Assembly (NCBI GenBank): GCA_045806965.1
Contig: JBJMIG010000093.1
Span: 1 to 64,000 of the forward strand
Direction of reading: 5' to 3'
Origin: DASYTH01 sp045806965
Lineage (GTDB): Bacteria; Actinomycetota; Actinomycetes; Mycobacteriales; Pseudonocardiaceae
DNA: 64,000 nt
The number at the start of each line of letters is the position of its first letter. Position 1 is the stretch's first letter. Both the position numbers and the translations under genes were made by a program. Positions 16,563 through 25,123 of the stretch are shown in pieces. Under the pieces are notes generated by a model. That model had not been told where the DNA came from. It made no database searches and worked only from the letters and a program-made list of their open reading frames with translations.

Positions 16563-17207
16563 GTGCACGTCGACCAGTGGCTCGAGGCCATTCCACCGCT
16601 GCTGGTGTACGTGCTGGTCGGCGTCGTGATCGGGCTGGAGAGCCTCGGCGTCCCCCTGCCGGGGGAGATCGTGCTCGTCTCGGCGGCGCTGCTGCCCTCG
16701 CAGCACGACGCGCTCAACCCGTGGTGGATCGCGGTCTTCGCCAGCGTCGGCGCGATCGTCGGCGACAGCATCGGCTACCTGATCGGCAGCAAGGGCGGGG
16801 ACCGGCTCTTCGCCTGGGCCGGCCGGAAGTTCCCCAAGCACTTCGGGCCGGGGCACGTCGCCAAGGCCAAGCAGTTCTTCGACCGCTACGGCATGTGGGC
16901 GGTCTTCTTCGGTCGGTTCGTGGCGTTGCTGCGCATCCTGTCCGGACCGCTGGCCGGCTCCCTGCACATGCGCTACGGCCGATTCCTGATCGCGAACGCG
17001 CTCGGCGGCATCGCCTGGGCCTTCGGCACCACGTTCGCCGTCTACACCCTGGGCCTGATCGCCGAGAAGTGGCTGTCCCGGTTCTCCTGGATCGGCCTCG
17101 CCGTCGCGGTGGCCGGCGGCCTCGTGGTCACCATCGTGATCAAGCGGCGGATCGCCCGCTCCATCGACGCGGACGACGCGGCGGAACTGACCACCATCAA
17201 CTCCTGA
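16563..17207 (+). CDS. DedA-family membrane protein
   Basis: A 214-residue integral membrane protein with the DedA (SNARE-associated/VTT) core: ESLGVPLPGEIVLVSAALL near residue 25, GDSIGYLIGSKGGDRLF, and the FFGRFVALLRILSGPLAGSLHM loop with the conserved Arg residues, then two C-terminal hydrophobic helices. Family members act in lipid carrier or phospholipid scrambling and membrane homeostasis. I chose GTG 16563 with GAGGGAG eight bases upstream; an ATG further up would add an unlikely basic tail. Confidence 0.87.
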   Translation: MHVDQWLEAIPPLLVYVLVGVVIGLESLGVPLPGEIVLVSAALLPSQHDALNPWWIAVFASVGAIVGDSIGYLIGSKGGDRLFAWAGRKFPKHFGPGHVAKAKQFFDRYGMWAVFFGRFVALLRILSGPLAGSLHMRYGRFLIANALGGIAWAFGTTFAVYTLGLIAEKWLSRFSWIGLAVAVAGGLVVTIVIKRRIARSIDADDAAELTTINS

Positions 17208-17316
17208 GCCGCGGACCGGCCCGGGTGCCGGGCCGACCGCCTACGGTGAAGGGGTGCTGACCCCCATGCCTCGTTCCTGGCGCTGCACCCGGTGATCGGG
17301 ATGGAGGAATGGTCGG

Positions 17317-19167
17317 ATGTCCATGCCGGGTAGCCGGGCGCGCCTCGATTGGACGGCCCGGATCGGCCGCCGCCGGAAGGAGAGCGCCGGCGACGAGCTG
17401 ATCCTGCCTGAGCCGCAAGGTTTGCGTGCGCTGCCCGGGCGCGGTCAGGTGACGCTGGACTGGCAGCCGGTGCCGGGCGCGATCGGCTACCTGGTGCTCA
17501 GGGCCGACGACGTGAACGGCCCGTATCCGGTGATCGACCACCGGGGCGGGGACGTGCTCGCCGTGCCGCACCCGCCGTATGCCGACTCCACCGGGGAACC
17601 GGGAAGGAGCTACCACTACGCGGTCGCGGCGATAGCCGACGTGAACCGGCCCGGCCGGCGTTGCGAGCCGGTCACCGCGTCGTCCACTGTGGACGAACCG
17701 GGCAACGCCCCGGATCCAGCCGTGCGGGTCGCGGTTCGCGCCGAGGCGGTGGTCGGGCCGCTGCGCCGGCCGTGGCAGGCGGCGATCGGCTCGGAGCACC
17801 TGAGCCACCTGCTGTGCACGGACACCAGCGGCGGGCGGCCGATCGGCGCCGAACTGACCGAGGCGCTGGCCGTCGCGCACACCGAGCTGGGGGTGCGAAC
17901 CGTGCGCGCGCACGGCATCCTCTGCGACGACCTCGGCGTGTACCGCGAGGTCGACGGGGAGCCGGAGTACGACTTCACCGGCATCGACCGGGTCTACGAC
18001 CTGGTGCGCGAGCAGGGCTTGCGGCCGGTCGTCGAGCTCTCCTACATGCCACGCGACCTGGCTCGGGAGCCGGACAAGACGGCGTTCGAGTACCGGGCGA
18101 TCGTGTCCCCGCCCAAGGACATCGACCGTTGGGCCGACCTGGTCACCGCGCTGGTCCGGCACCTGGCCGACCGCTACGGGCTCGACGAGGTGCGCGAACA
18201 CTGGGCGTTCGAGGTGTGGAACGAGGCGAACCTCGAGGTGTTCTGGTCCGGCACCAAGGAGGAGCACTTCCAGTTCTACGACCGCACCGCGCGGGCGGTG
18301 AAGGCGGTCGACGCCGGGCTGCGCGTCGGAGGCCCGGCGTCCGCCGCCGCGGGCTGGATCGGCGACCTGCTCGAGCATCTGGACGCCTCCGGCGCGCCGA
18401 TCGACTTCCTGTCCACGCACACCTACGGCAGCCCGCCGCTCGACCTGCGCCCGCTCGCCGAGCGGCACGGCCGGCCCGGCCTCAGTCTACTGTGGACGGA
18501 GTGGGGAACCACGCCGACCCATTTCAACCCGGTGGGCGATGACGCGTTCGCAGCGGCCTTCCTGTTGCGCGGCATGCGATCCGCGGCCGGGCGGATCGAC
18601 GCGCTCACGCATTGGGTGCTCTCCGACCACTTCGAGGAACTCGGCCGCCCGCCGCGACTGTTCCACGGCGGGTTCGGCCTGCTCACGGTCGGAAACCTGC
18701 GCAAGCCCCGGTACTGGGCACTCGCGCTGGCCCAGCGGCTGGGTACCGAGGAACTCGCCGTGGAGCTGACCGGGGACGGCGCGGGCGGACTGGTCGAGGC
18801 TTGGGCCGCCCGCGACGCGGACGGCACGGTCGGCGTGCTGGTCTGGAACCTGGGGCTGTACCAGGACGCGGCCGGCGGTGCGGCGGCGCTGCGCCGCGCG
18901 GTCGAGCTGCGCATCGACGGGCTGGCGCCGAACACCTACCGGCTGCGGCACTTCCGGGTGGACCGCGACCACTCCAACATCCAGCGGGTCTGGGAGCGGC
19001 TCGGCGGCGGGGACTGGCCGACCGAGGCGCAGTGGTCCATCCTGCGCGAGGCCGACGTGCTCGAGGAATGGCGCCCGGAGCGGCAGTTCGTGCTGGTGAA
19101 CGGCGCCGTGGTCGAAGACTTCCCGCTGCCCATGCCCGGCGTGTCGTACCTGGAGCTGCGCCCGTAG
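17317..19167 (+). CDS. GH39-like glycoside hydrolase with N-terminal Fn3-like domain
   Basis: A 616-residue protein. After a basic N-terminus, residues about 28-125 look like a fibronectin type III domain (VTLDWQPVPGAIGYLVLRAD). The catalytic TIM barrel follows, with acid/base FEVWNEANLEVF near residue 306 and nucleophile LLWTEWGT near residue 390, the spacing expected for clan GH-A and closest to GH39 beta-xylosidases. A C-terminal beta domain contains RLRHFRVDRDHSN. No signal peptide is visible, so the enzyme probably works on imported oligosaccharides in the cytoplasm. GGAGGA lies eight bases before the ATG. The substrate is uncertain. Confidence 0.82.
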   Translation: MSMPGSRARLDWTARIGRRRKESAGDELILPEPQGLRALPGRGQVTLDWQPVPGAIGYLVLRADDVNGPYPVIDHRGGDVLAVPHPPYADSTGEPGRSYHYAVAAIADVNRPGRRCEPVTASSTVDEPGNAPDPAVRVAVRAEAVVGPLRRPWQAAIGSEHLSHLLCTDTSGGRPIGAELTEALAVAHTELGVRTVRAHGILCDDLGVYREVDGEPEYDFTGIDRVYDLVREQGLRPVVELSYMPRDLAREPDKTAFEYRAIVSPPKDIDRWADLVTALVRHLADRYGLDEVREHWAFEVWNEANLEVFWSGTKEEHFQFYDRTARAVKAVDAGLRVGGPASAAAGWIGDLLEHLDASGAPIDFLSTHTYGSPPLDLRPLAERHGRPGLSLLWTEWGTTPTHFNPVGDDAFAAAFLLRGMRSAAGRIDALTHWVLSDHFEELGRPPRLFHGGFGLLTVGNLRKPRYWALALAQRLGTEELAVELTGDGAGGLVEAWAARDADGTVGVLVWNLGLYQDAAGGAAALRRAVELRIDGLAPNTYRLRHFRVDRDHSNIQRVWERLGGGDWPTEAQWSILREADVLEEWRPERQFVLVNGAVVEDFPLPMPGVSYLELRP

Positions 19168-19277
19168 GCGTCCCGCATGAAGGTGACCCTGCGCTCTACC
19201 GGCACACGGAGCTGCCAAGCCGCGCGCCGGCCGGCCGGCCGCGAGCCGCCCGGGCGAGCAACGCCGAGGGCGGGCAG

Positions 19278-20510
19278 TTACCCGCGCAGCCGGGGGCGGC
19301 GGCGGGAGCCGCGGAGCCGGCCGGTGGCGCGCAGGTGGTCCACGAACGCGGCGACGTCGGCGGCGGCATCACCCGCTGGTTTAGCTCGGGCCTGGGCATA
19401 CTGCGCGAACAGGTCCGGCAGCCGGGCCCCGAGGGCCTCGGCCACCGCCGGGGCGTGCCGGGCGACGGCGGTGGCGCGCTTGGCGGTGAGCGCCGAGCGG
19501 GCGACGGCCACCCGCTCCCGATCGAACCGGGGTGGCGGCTCGGTGCGCCCGACCAGCGCGTCGGCGAGGCGGTGCTGGGCGGCGTCGAGATCCGCCCGAC
19601 CCCCGGGCGAAACCGCTGGCGCGCACGGAACCGGCCGCGTGTCGGGGAGCCGCAGCCTCGGCGCGGCGCCGGTACCGGCCTCGGCCCGGCCGACGGCGGA
19701 GCGGATCGCGGCGAGCTCGGCCCGCAGCACCGAGGCGGCCGGGTAGTGGCCGTCGCGTTCGAGCAGGACCGCGGGCGGGGTGGCGCGGGCGGCCAACTCG
19801 GCGAGCAGCGTCAGGACCGGCTCGCCGACCGGATGGGTGTGGGTGTCGTGCCAGACGCCACCGCGCAGCATGCCGCCGGCCACGTGCACATAGCCGATCC
19901 GGTCCAGTGGCAGGGCGTCGAGCACCGCGACCGGGTCGGTGCCGAAGTTCACCGCGGAGCTGTACAGGTTCGCCACGTCCAGCAACAGCAGGGCACCCGT
20001 GCGGTCGAGCAGCTCGCTGAGGAACTCCGCCTCGGTCAGCTCGTCCTCCGGCCAGGCGAGCACCGCGGCGACGTGCTCGAGGGCGAGCGGCACGCCGAGC
20101 GCGTCCTGCGCGATCCGCACGTTCTCCACCAGCACGTCCAGGCTGGGTCGGGTGCGCGGGACCGGCAGCAGGTGCCCGGCGTCGCGCCCGTGCGACCGGA
20201 CGAACGCGATGTGCTCGCTCACCAGCGGGGCGCCCAGCGCCTCGGCGCACTCGGCGAGCCGACGGAGCCGGGCCGCCTCCGGTCGCCCGGCGCCGCCGAG
20301 GGAGAGCGAGACGCCGTGCGGCACAACCGGAATCCCCCTGGCCCGGAGCGCGACGATGGAATCCGGCAGCCGGTCTGGCCGCAGTTGCTCGGCGATCACC
20401 TCGACGAACTCGACGCCGGGCAGCCGCTCGACGGTCAGGTCGATCTCCGGCCGCCAGCCGATGCCGACCGCGGGGCCGGCCTCCTGGCCGGCCGGCGCCG
20501 GCCCGTTCAT
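19278..20510 (-). CDS. DUF692 family multinuclear iron-dependent oxidase (MbnB/TglH-like)
   Basis: A 410-residue protein. Residues about 14-280 form the TIM barrel of DUF692, the MNIO family whose characterised members (MbnB, TglH) oxidatively rearrange Cys residues in ribosomal peptides. Likely metal ligands are present: His65 (PHGVSLSLGG), Glu99/His100 (SEHIAF), Glu145 (ALEH), Asp178 (LLDVANLY), His209 (YVHVAGG), Asp222 and His224 (HDTHTHP) and Glu251 (LLERDG). About 120 further C-terminal residues are helical and may serve as a partner or substrate-binding domain. The ATG at 20510 overlaps the stop of the upstream Cys-tailed membrane protein gene, its probable substrate. Family sure; reaction unknown. 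Confidence 0.88.
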   Translation of the reverse strand: MNGPAPAGQEAGPAVGIGWRPEIDLTVERLPGVEFVEVIAEQLRPDRLPDSIVALRARGIPVVPHGVSLSLGGAGRPEAARLRRLAECAEALGAPLVSEHIAFVRSHGRDAGHLLPVPRTRPSLDVLVENVRIAQDALGVPLALEHVAAVLAWPEDELTEAEFLSELLDRTGALLLLDVANLYSSAVNFGTDPVAVLDALPLDRIGYVHVAGGMLRGGVWHDTHTHPVGEPVLTLLAELAARATPPAVLLERDGHYPAASVLRAELAAIRSAVGRAEAGTGAAPRLRLPDTRPVPCAPAVSPGGRADLDAAQHRLADALVGRTEPPPRFDRERVAVARSALTAKRATAVARHAPAVAEALGARLPDLFAQYAQARAKPAGDAAADVAAFVDHLRATGRLRGSRRRPRLRG

Positions 20511-21388
20511 CCCCCGCACCCGCCACCTCCGCCGCCGCATCCGCCGCCACCTCCGCCGCCGCAGCCGCTGCTGCCGCCGCCGCAGCCCGCATCAACGCTG
20601 TAGGCCTCGGAGAAGCCGTCGGCGGACGAGGTCCGGGTGGACAGGGCCATCCTCAGCGTGGGATCCGCGATCGCGCCGTAGCCGAACACGGCCACCCCGA
20701 CCAGCTCGAAGTCCCGATTGACGCGGCCGGTGAACCGGTACTGCCGGTCGAGCGCCCGCAGCGCCGCCCGGCCTACCGGGGAGCGCCTGCGGTGCGCGGC
20801 GTGCCGGACCACCAGCACTCCGATCATTACCAGCAACGAGACGCCGAGCAACACGACGAGCGTCTGCACCGGCCGGTGCAGGCGCATGCCGTTGAGCACG
20901 CGGGCCACCCCGACGGCGAGGACCGCCACCGGCAGCAGGCCCACCAGCCAACAGGTCAGCCCCCTGCCCCCGGCCAGCACCAGGCCCCGGGCGCGCACCT
21001 GCTCGGCGACCGCACGCAGCGCCGGATCCCGGCGCAGCCGCCGGTGCACCGCCGACTGCGACGTGTGCTGGCCGACCGCCCGGCACACCGCCGACTCGAT
21101 CGGCCCGGTCCAACCGGGGTGGGCGACCGTGGTCAACCGGCCGTCCCTGGCCACGAGCAACTGGTCCCGCAACGCCATCCCGGCGATGGCGGTGTCCACC
21201 AGTCGCGGCCGGCCGCCGGCCAGGTAGGCCGCCTCGTACACGTCGAGCCGAACGTCAGCGCCGACGCCCCGAGCGCCGACCCGGGACAGCAGCGCCTGGA
21301 TCACGAACATCAGCACCAGCGCGGCCAGGAACCCCACCGCATAGAGCTCGACGAACTGCGGACCCGACAGGCCCCACGGTTGGTCCAT
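20507..21388 (-). CDS. TIGR04222-like membrane protein with Gly/Cys-rich C-terminal tail
   Basis: A 293-residue protein with one hydrophobic helix near the N-terminus (FVELYAVGFLAALVLMFVIQALL) and two in the middle (LLPVAVLAVGVARVL, LVVLLGVSLLVMIGVLVV). Between and after them lie cytoplasmic-looking segments with R-R-L-R-R-D-P-A-L. The last 26 residues are Gly with four Cys at 269, 276, 284 and 291, spaced 7, 8 and 7. From memory this matches TIGR04222 proteins, which end in low-complexity Gly/Cys tails. The gene overlaps the DUF692 oxidase gene by ATGA, so the tail is a strong candidate for enzymatic modification. GGGGAGGG precedes the ATG. Confidence 0.82.
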   Translation of the reverse strand: MDQPWGLSGPQFVELYAVGFLAALVLMFVIQALLSRVGARGVGADVRLDVYEAAYLAGGRPRLVDTAIAGMALRDQLLVARDGRLTTVAHPGWTGPIESAVCRAVGQHTSQSAVHRRLRRDPALRAVAEQVRARGLVLAGGRGLTCWLVGLLPVAVLAVGVARVLNGMRLHRPVQTLVVLLGVSLLVMIGVLVVRHAAHRRRSPVGRAALRALDRQYRFTGRVNRDFELVGVAVFGYGAIADPTLRMALSTRTSSADGFSEAYSVDAGCGGGSSGCGGGGGGGCGGGGGGCGG

Positions 21389-21576
21389 GTTCCCTCCCCC
21401 GCTCACCCGACTGTGCCCCCTATGTCGTCGGATGGGGCCAAAACGTCAGCGGTTCCGCAGGGTAGGTGGGCACGGATGCCTGGCGGTTCGGCGCGGCGCC
21501 GCTCAGAATGGGCCCCGCGCGACCAAGCGCACGCTTCGCGGTCCAATCAGGACAGTCAGTACAGGAAGGTGGTCAC

Positions 21577-22404
21577 ATGTTACTCAGCCGACGGAAGTTG
21601 GCCGCCGGAATCGGCGGGTTGGTCGGTGCGCTGTCGCTGCCCGGCGGCCGGGCCGGCGCGGACGCCGGTTCGGGGCCTCGACTCGACGCGCTCCACCTGG
21701 TCAACCTCTCGCACCTCAACGACCCGGCGACCACCAACGTGTTCCCGGGCGATCCGGCGTTCACCCTGGAGACCATCGCCACCATCCCGGAGAACGGCTA
21801 CTACCTCCAGTTCGTCCGGGAGGGCGAGCACACCGGAACCCACTGGGGTGCGCCCGGCCACTTCAACACCGGGGCGCCGCTGGCCGACGACATGGACCTG
21901 GCCGACCTGTTCCGGCCGGCCGTCAAGATCGACATCCGGGACCGGGCGGCGCACGATCCTGACTACGCGGTCACCATCGACGACCTCAAGGCGTGGGAAC
22001 GCCGGCACGGCCGGATCCCGGCCGGGTCGGTGGTCGTGCTGTGGACCGGATGGGACGCGAAGTGGGGCACCCCGGCATTCCCGAACCTGGACGCGGAGGG
22101 CCAGATCCACCAGCCGGGCTTCGGCATCCCGGCGCTGCGCTGGTTGCTCGACACCGGCCGGCTCGGCCGGCAGGGCGGCACCGGCACCGACACGTTCAGC
22201 CCGGACGTCGGCATCGAGGAGACGTTCACCGTGTCCAAGCTGGTCTACCAGCGGCACCGGATCAGCCTGGAGATCCTGGCCAACCTGCGGGCGCTGCCCA
22301 CCACCGGCGCCTGGGTGCTGGCCGGCGGCCCGATCAACCGCGACGGCGCCGGATCGACCGCGACGATCTTCGGGGTGCTTCCGCCCGGCGTGCGCGCCGA
22401 GTGA
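21577..22404 (+). CDS. Exported cyclase-family hydrolase (kynurenine formamidase-like fold)
   Basis: A 275-residue metal-dependent hydrolase. The N-terminus has a twin-arginine type signal (SRRKLAAGIGG, hydrophobic stretch, then Gly/Ala region), so it is probably exported by Tat. The cyclase motif is clear: LVNLSH near residue 42 and EHTGTHWGAPGHFN near residue 84, giving the metal-binding His and Asp/Glu pattern (the usual Asp before Pro is Gly here: WGAP). Members open cyclic amides or formamides; the substrate here is unknown. AGGAAGG precedes the ATG. Confidence 0.85.
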   Translation: MLLSRRKLAAGIGGLVGALSLPGGRAGADAGSGPRLDALHLVNLSHLNDPATTNVFPGDPAFTLETIATIPENGYYLQFVREGEHTGTHWGAPGHFNTGAPLADDMDLADLFRPAVKIDIRDRAAHDPDYAVTIDDLKAWERRHGRIPAGSVVVLWTGWDAKWGTPAFPNLDAEGQIHQPGFGIPALRWLLDTGRLGRQGGTGTDTFSPDVGIEETFTVSKLVYQRHRISLEILANLRALPTTGAWVLAGGPINRDGAGSTATIFGVLPPGVRAE

Positions 22405-22413
22405 CCCCACCCG

Positions 22414-24753
22414 TCACGCTGAGCCGCCGGAGATGCCACCGGAGATGCCGCCCGGGATCGCGCCGGGCAGGGCGAGGGCGGACAGCGGGGCCGGGCGGCC
22501 GAAAAGGTACCCCTGGGCCATGCTGCAGCCGGCGCGGGTGACCCGTTCGGTCTGCTCGGCCGTCTCCACTCCCTCGGCCACCACGGCGAGGCCGAGGTCG
22601 CCGCAGAGCCGGACCACCGAGCCGCACAGCGCGGCATCCCGGTCCGGCTCGACACCGGTGGTCAGCGAACGGTCCAGCTTGATCAGGTCAACCGGAAGGG
22701 CGTGCAGATAGGTCAGCGAGTTGTAGCCGGCGCCGAAATCATCGAGGGCCACCCGGACGCCCAGCGCGCGTAACCGGCGGATCGCCGCGGCGCCCGCGGC
22801 AAGGTCGCGGATCGGCACCGTCTCGGTGATCTCCACGACCAACTGCTCAGCGGCCAGGCCGTGCCGTTGCAGCGCCGCGGCCACGCACTCCTCAAGCGCC
22901 GGGTTGCCCAGCCGGCCGGCGCACACGTTGACGTGCACGGTCACATTCAGGCCGGCGGCGACGACCTCCCGGCAGGCCAGGTCGAGCACCAGCGCGTCGA
23001 GCACCGCGCCGAGCCCCGAGTCCTCGGCCGCGGCGACGAACGTCTCCGGCGGCACCGGGGTACCGTCCGGGGCCCGCCAGCGGGCCAGCGCTTCGACCGC
23101 CACCGGTACCGCGTCGGCCAGCCGCACGATCGGCTGGAAGGACAGGCCGAAGCCGGGCGGCACACCGCCCTGCGCGTGCCGCAGCGCGGACGGGAAGTCG
23201 GCCGGTCCGTCCTGCTCCGGCCGGTACACCACGGCGGTGTCCTTGCCCATCCGCTTCCCCGCGTACATCGAGGTGTCCGCCCGGCCGAGCAGTACGTCCG
23301 CGGTGAGCAGCGGCTCGGCCGCGTCGGGCACCACGAGGCCCATGCTGGCGCGGACCGTGACGAGAGTGCCGCGCACCACGAACGGGCGGCGCAGCGCTCC
23401 CCGGATCCGGTCGGCGACCGCCTGCGGGGTGTCCAGCTCGCCCTCGAGCAGGATGGCGAACTCGTCGCCACCCAGCCGGGCCACGGTGTCGGCCGCCCGA
23501 ACACACCCGACGAGCCGCTGCCCGATCGCGTGTAACAACAGATCCCCGGCCGCGTGGCCGAACCGGTCGTTGACCTCCTTGAAGTCGTCGAGGTCGACGA
23601 AGATCACCACGAGCCGCCGACGGGGCTCGTCGGCGAGCGCGCGGTCCAGCCGGTCGGCGAACAGCGCCCGGTTGGCCAGGCCGGTCAGCGAGTCGTGAAA
23701 TGCCTGGTAGGTCAGCTGCCGCTGGCCTTCGTACACCCGGCGCAACAGCGCCCGGTTGTCCATCAGCGACACCAGCTGCCTGGCGACCACCAGGAAGATC
23801 ACCGCGACGCCGAGGCAGGTCTCCACCAGATCCGGCCCGTTCCCGCTGAACAGCTGCCCGACGATCAGCACGCCGACCGCGGTCACCGGCAGGTACGGCA
23901 ACACCAGCTGCCACCAGTCCACCGCACGCGGCTGACTGACGCTCTCCCGCTCGGCACTGGCCGGCGCGGCGAACAAGGCGGCGCCGATCAGCAGCGGGCC
24001 GAGCACGAAACCCGCGTCGGCCCACGGTTTCATGCTCTGCGCGCCGATGCTGACCAGGTAGGCGAAGATGCTGTCCGAGCAGGCAAGAGCCACGATGCCG
24101 AGGGCGAGCAGCATCAGGTTGGCCCGGTAGGGCCGGTCCACCCGGTCGAACACCACCAACAGCACCGCCACCACGACCATCACCAGGTCGGACAGCGGGT
24201 AGGCGATGGCCACCGCCCAGGCGGTGCCATCCGGCGGGCGGGCCCGCAACGCCGGTCCGAGCGTGGCGGTCCAGGCCAGGATGAACAGCGACCCGGTCAC
24301 CACCAGTCCGTCCAGCACCACGGCCATGCCGAAGTGCGCGGTCCAGTTGCCGGGCTGGCGCCGCCTGCGCTCCGGCTGCTCCCGCGCCCTGGCGAGAACC
24401 AGCAGCGCGGGCAGGGCGAGCACCGGAAACAGCAGGTAGCCGACATCGGCAAGGGAGGGCGAGGGCAGCCCGCGGTTCCCGATCAGCTGATAACTGGACC
24501 AGACCACCTGACCGCCGGACCAGGCGAGCATTCCGAGCGCGATCAGCAACCGCCACCAGCGCTGCGCGCCCCCGGCGGCGCGGCGGGCGAGCACCAGCCC
24601 GCTGACCGCGGCGGTCAACCCGGCGCCGAGCTGCATCGCGTCGTCCACCCACAGTGCGGCCCGATCACCCCACAGGGCCAGTCCGTTCACCGCGATCAGC
24701 GCGGTGACGACGGCGCCAACCGCGATTGCCAGGTGGAATCGCCGAACCGCCAT
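22414..24753 (-). CDS. Membrane-bound GGDEF-EAL protein (c-di-GMP synthesis and breakdown)
   Basis: A 779-residue protein. Residues about 1-310 hold some nine membrane-spanning segments of a sensory module. The GGDEF domain follows, with active-site RLGGDEFAILL and an inhibitory-site RAAD five residues before it, so cyclase activity is plausible. The EAL domain keeps its key residues: VEALARW, NVHVNV, EITETV, ALDDFGAGYNSL, LIKLDRS and VAEGVETAEQ. It can therefore make and degrade cyclic di-GMP, with the sensor presumably setting the balance. The tail ends in short Gly-Ile-Ser-Gly repeats. GAGGAG precedes the ATG at 24753. Confidence 0.92.
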   Translation of the reverse strand: MAVRRFHLAIAVGAVVTALIAVNGLALWGDRAALWVDDAMQLGAGLTAAVSGLVLARRAAGGAQRWWRLLIALGMLAWSGGQVVWSSYQLIGNRGLPSPSLADVGYLLFPVLALPALLVLARAREQPERRRRQPGNWTAHFGMAVVLDGLVVTGSLFILAWTATLGPALRARPPDGTAWAVAIAYPLSDLVMVVVAVLLVVFDRVDRPYRANLMLLALGIVALACSDSIFAYLVSIGAQSMKPWADAGFVLGPLLIGAALFAAPASAERESVSQPRAVDWWQLVLPYLPVTAVGVLIVGQLFSGNGPDLVETCLGVAVIFLVVARQLVSLMDNRALLRRVYEGQRQLTYQAFHDSLTGLANRALFADRLDRALADEPRRRLVVIFVDLDDFKEVNDRFGHAAGDLLLHAIGQRLVGCVRAADTVARLGGDEFAILLEGELDTPQAVADRIRGALRRPFVVRGTLVTVRASMGLVVPDAAEPLLTADVLLGRADTSMYAGKRMGKDTAVVYRPEQDGPADFPSALRHAQGGVPPGFGLSFQPIVRLADAVPVAVEALARWRAPDGTPVPPETFVAAAEDSGLGAVLDALVLDLACREVVAAGLNVTVHVNVCAGRLGNPALEECVAAALQRHGLAAEQLVVEITETVPIRDLAAGAAAIRRLRALGVRVALDDFGAGYNSLTYLHALPVDLIKLDRSLTTGVEPDRDAALCGSVVRLCGDLGLAVVAEGVETAEQTERVTRAGCSMAQGYLFGRPAPLSALALPGAIPGGISGGISGGSA

Positions 24754-25123
24754 AGCTCCTCGTTGGTCCCAGCGCCGAGTCGAACTGAGGCACGTTACCC
24801 CAACAACCGTACGAACACATATCACGCGCATATCTCAGCTTGGACGCTGAACAGTGGGTCGCGGATTCGGCGGACTCGGCCGCCGACCGATGTTGCTCCG
24901 ATTGGACCGGGCATTTCCGCGAACGGAAATAAATAAACCGGTTCATCGAAGACACCGCGCAGCGCGTGCGGTGCCCGACCGCCGCGCGGCCGCTCACCCA
25001 GCGCGTCGCACCACACCCGCCCCGGCCACCGGCCGGGCGCGCACACCAACGTGCCGCGGCGATCCGGCATCCTATGCGGGGTAGGTCCAGCGGGGACATG
25101 CAGCAGTGAGCGGGAGGCGACCG
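24754..25123. other. Intergenic region between GGDEF-EAL gene and APC permease
   Basis: This 370-base divergent control region has no gene that I can support. It holds a small palindrome, ATTTCCG-CGAA-CGGAAAT (24913-24930), followed by AAATAAA, an AT-rich spot in otherwise very GC-rich DNA. That could be an operator or part of a promoter for either gene. Nothing else is clear. Confidence 0.5.

Noticed and set aside
18612..20603. Long plus-strand frame across the end of the GH39-like gene and the DUF692 gene.
   Set aside because: Runs out of frame through one gene and antisense through another; composition is not protein-like.
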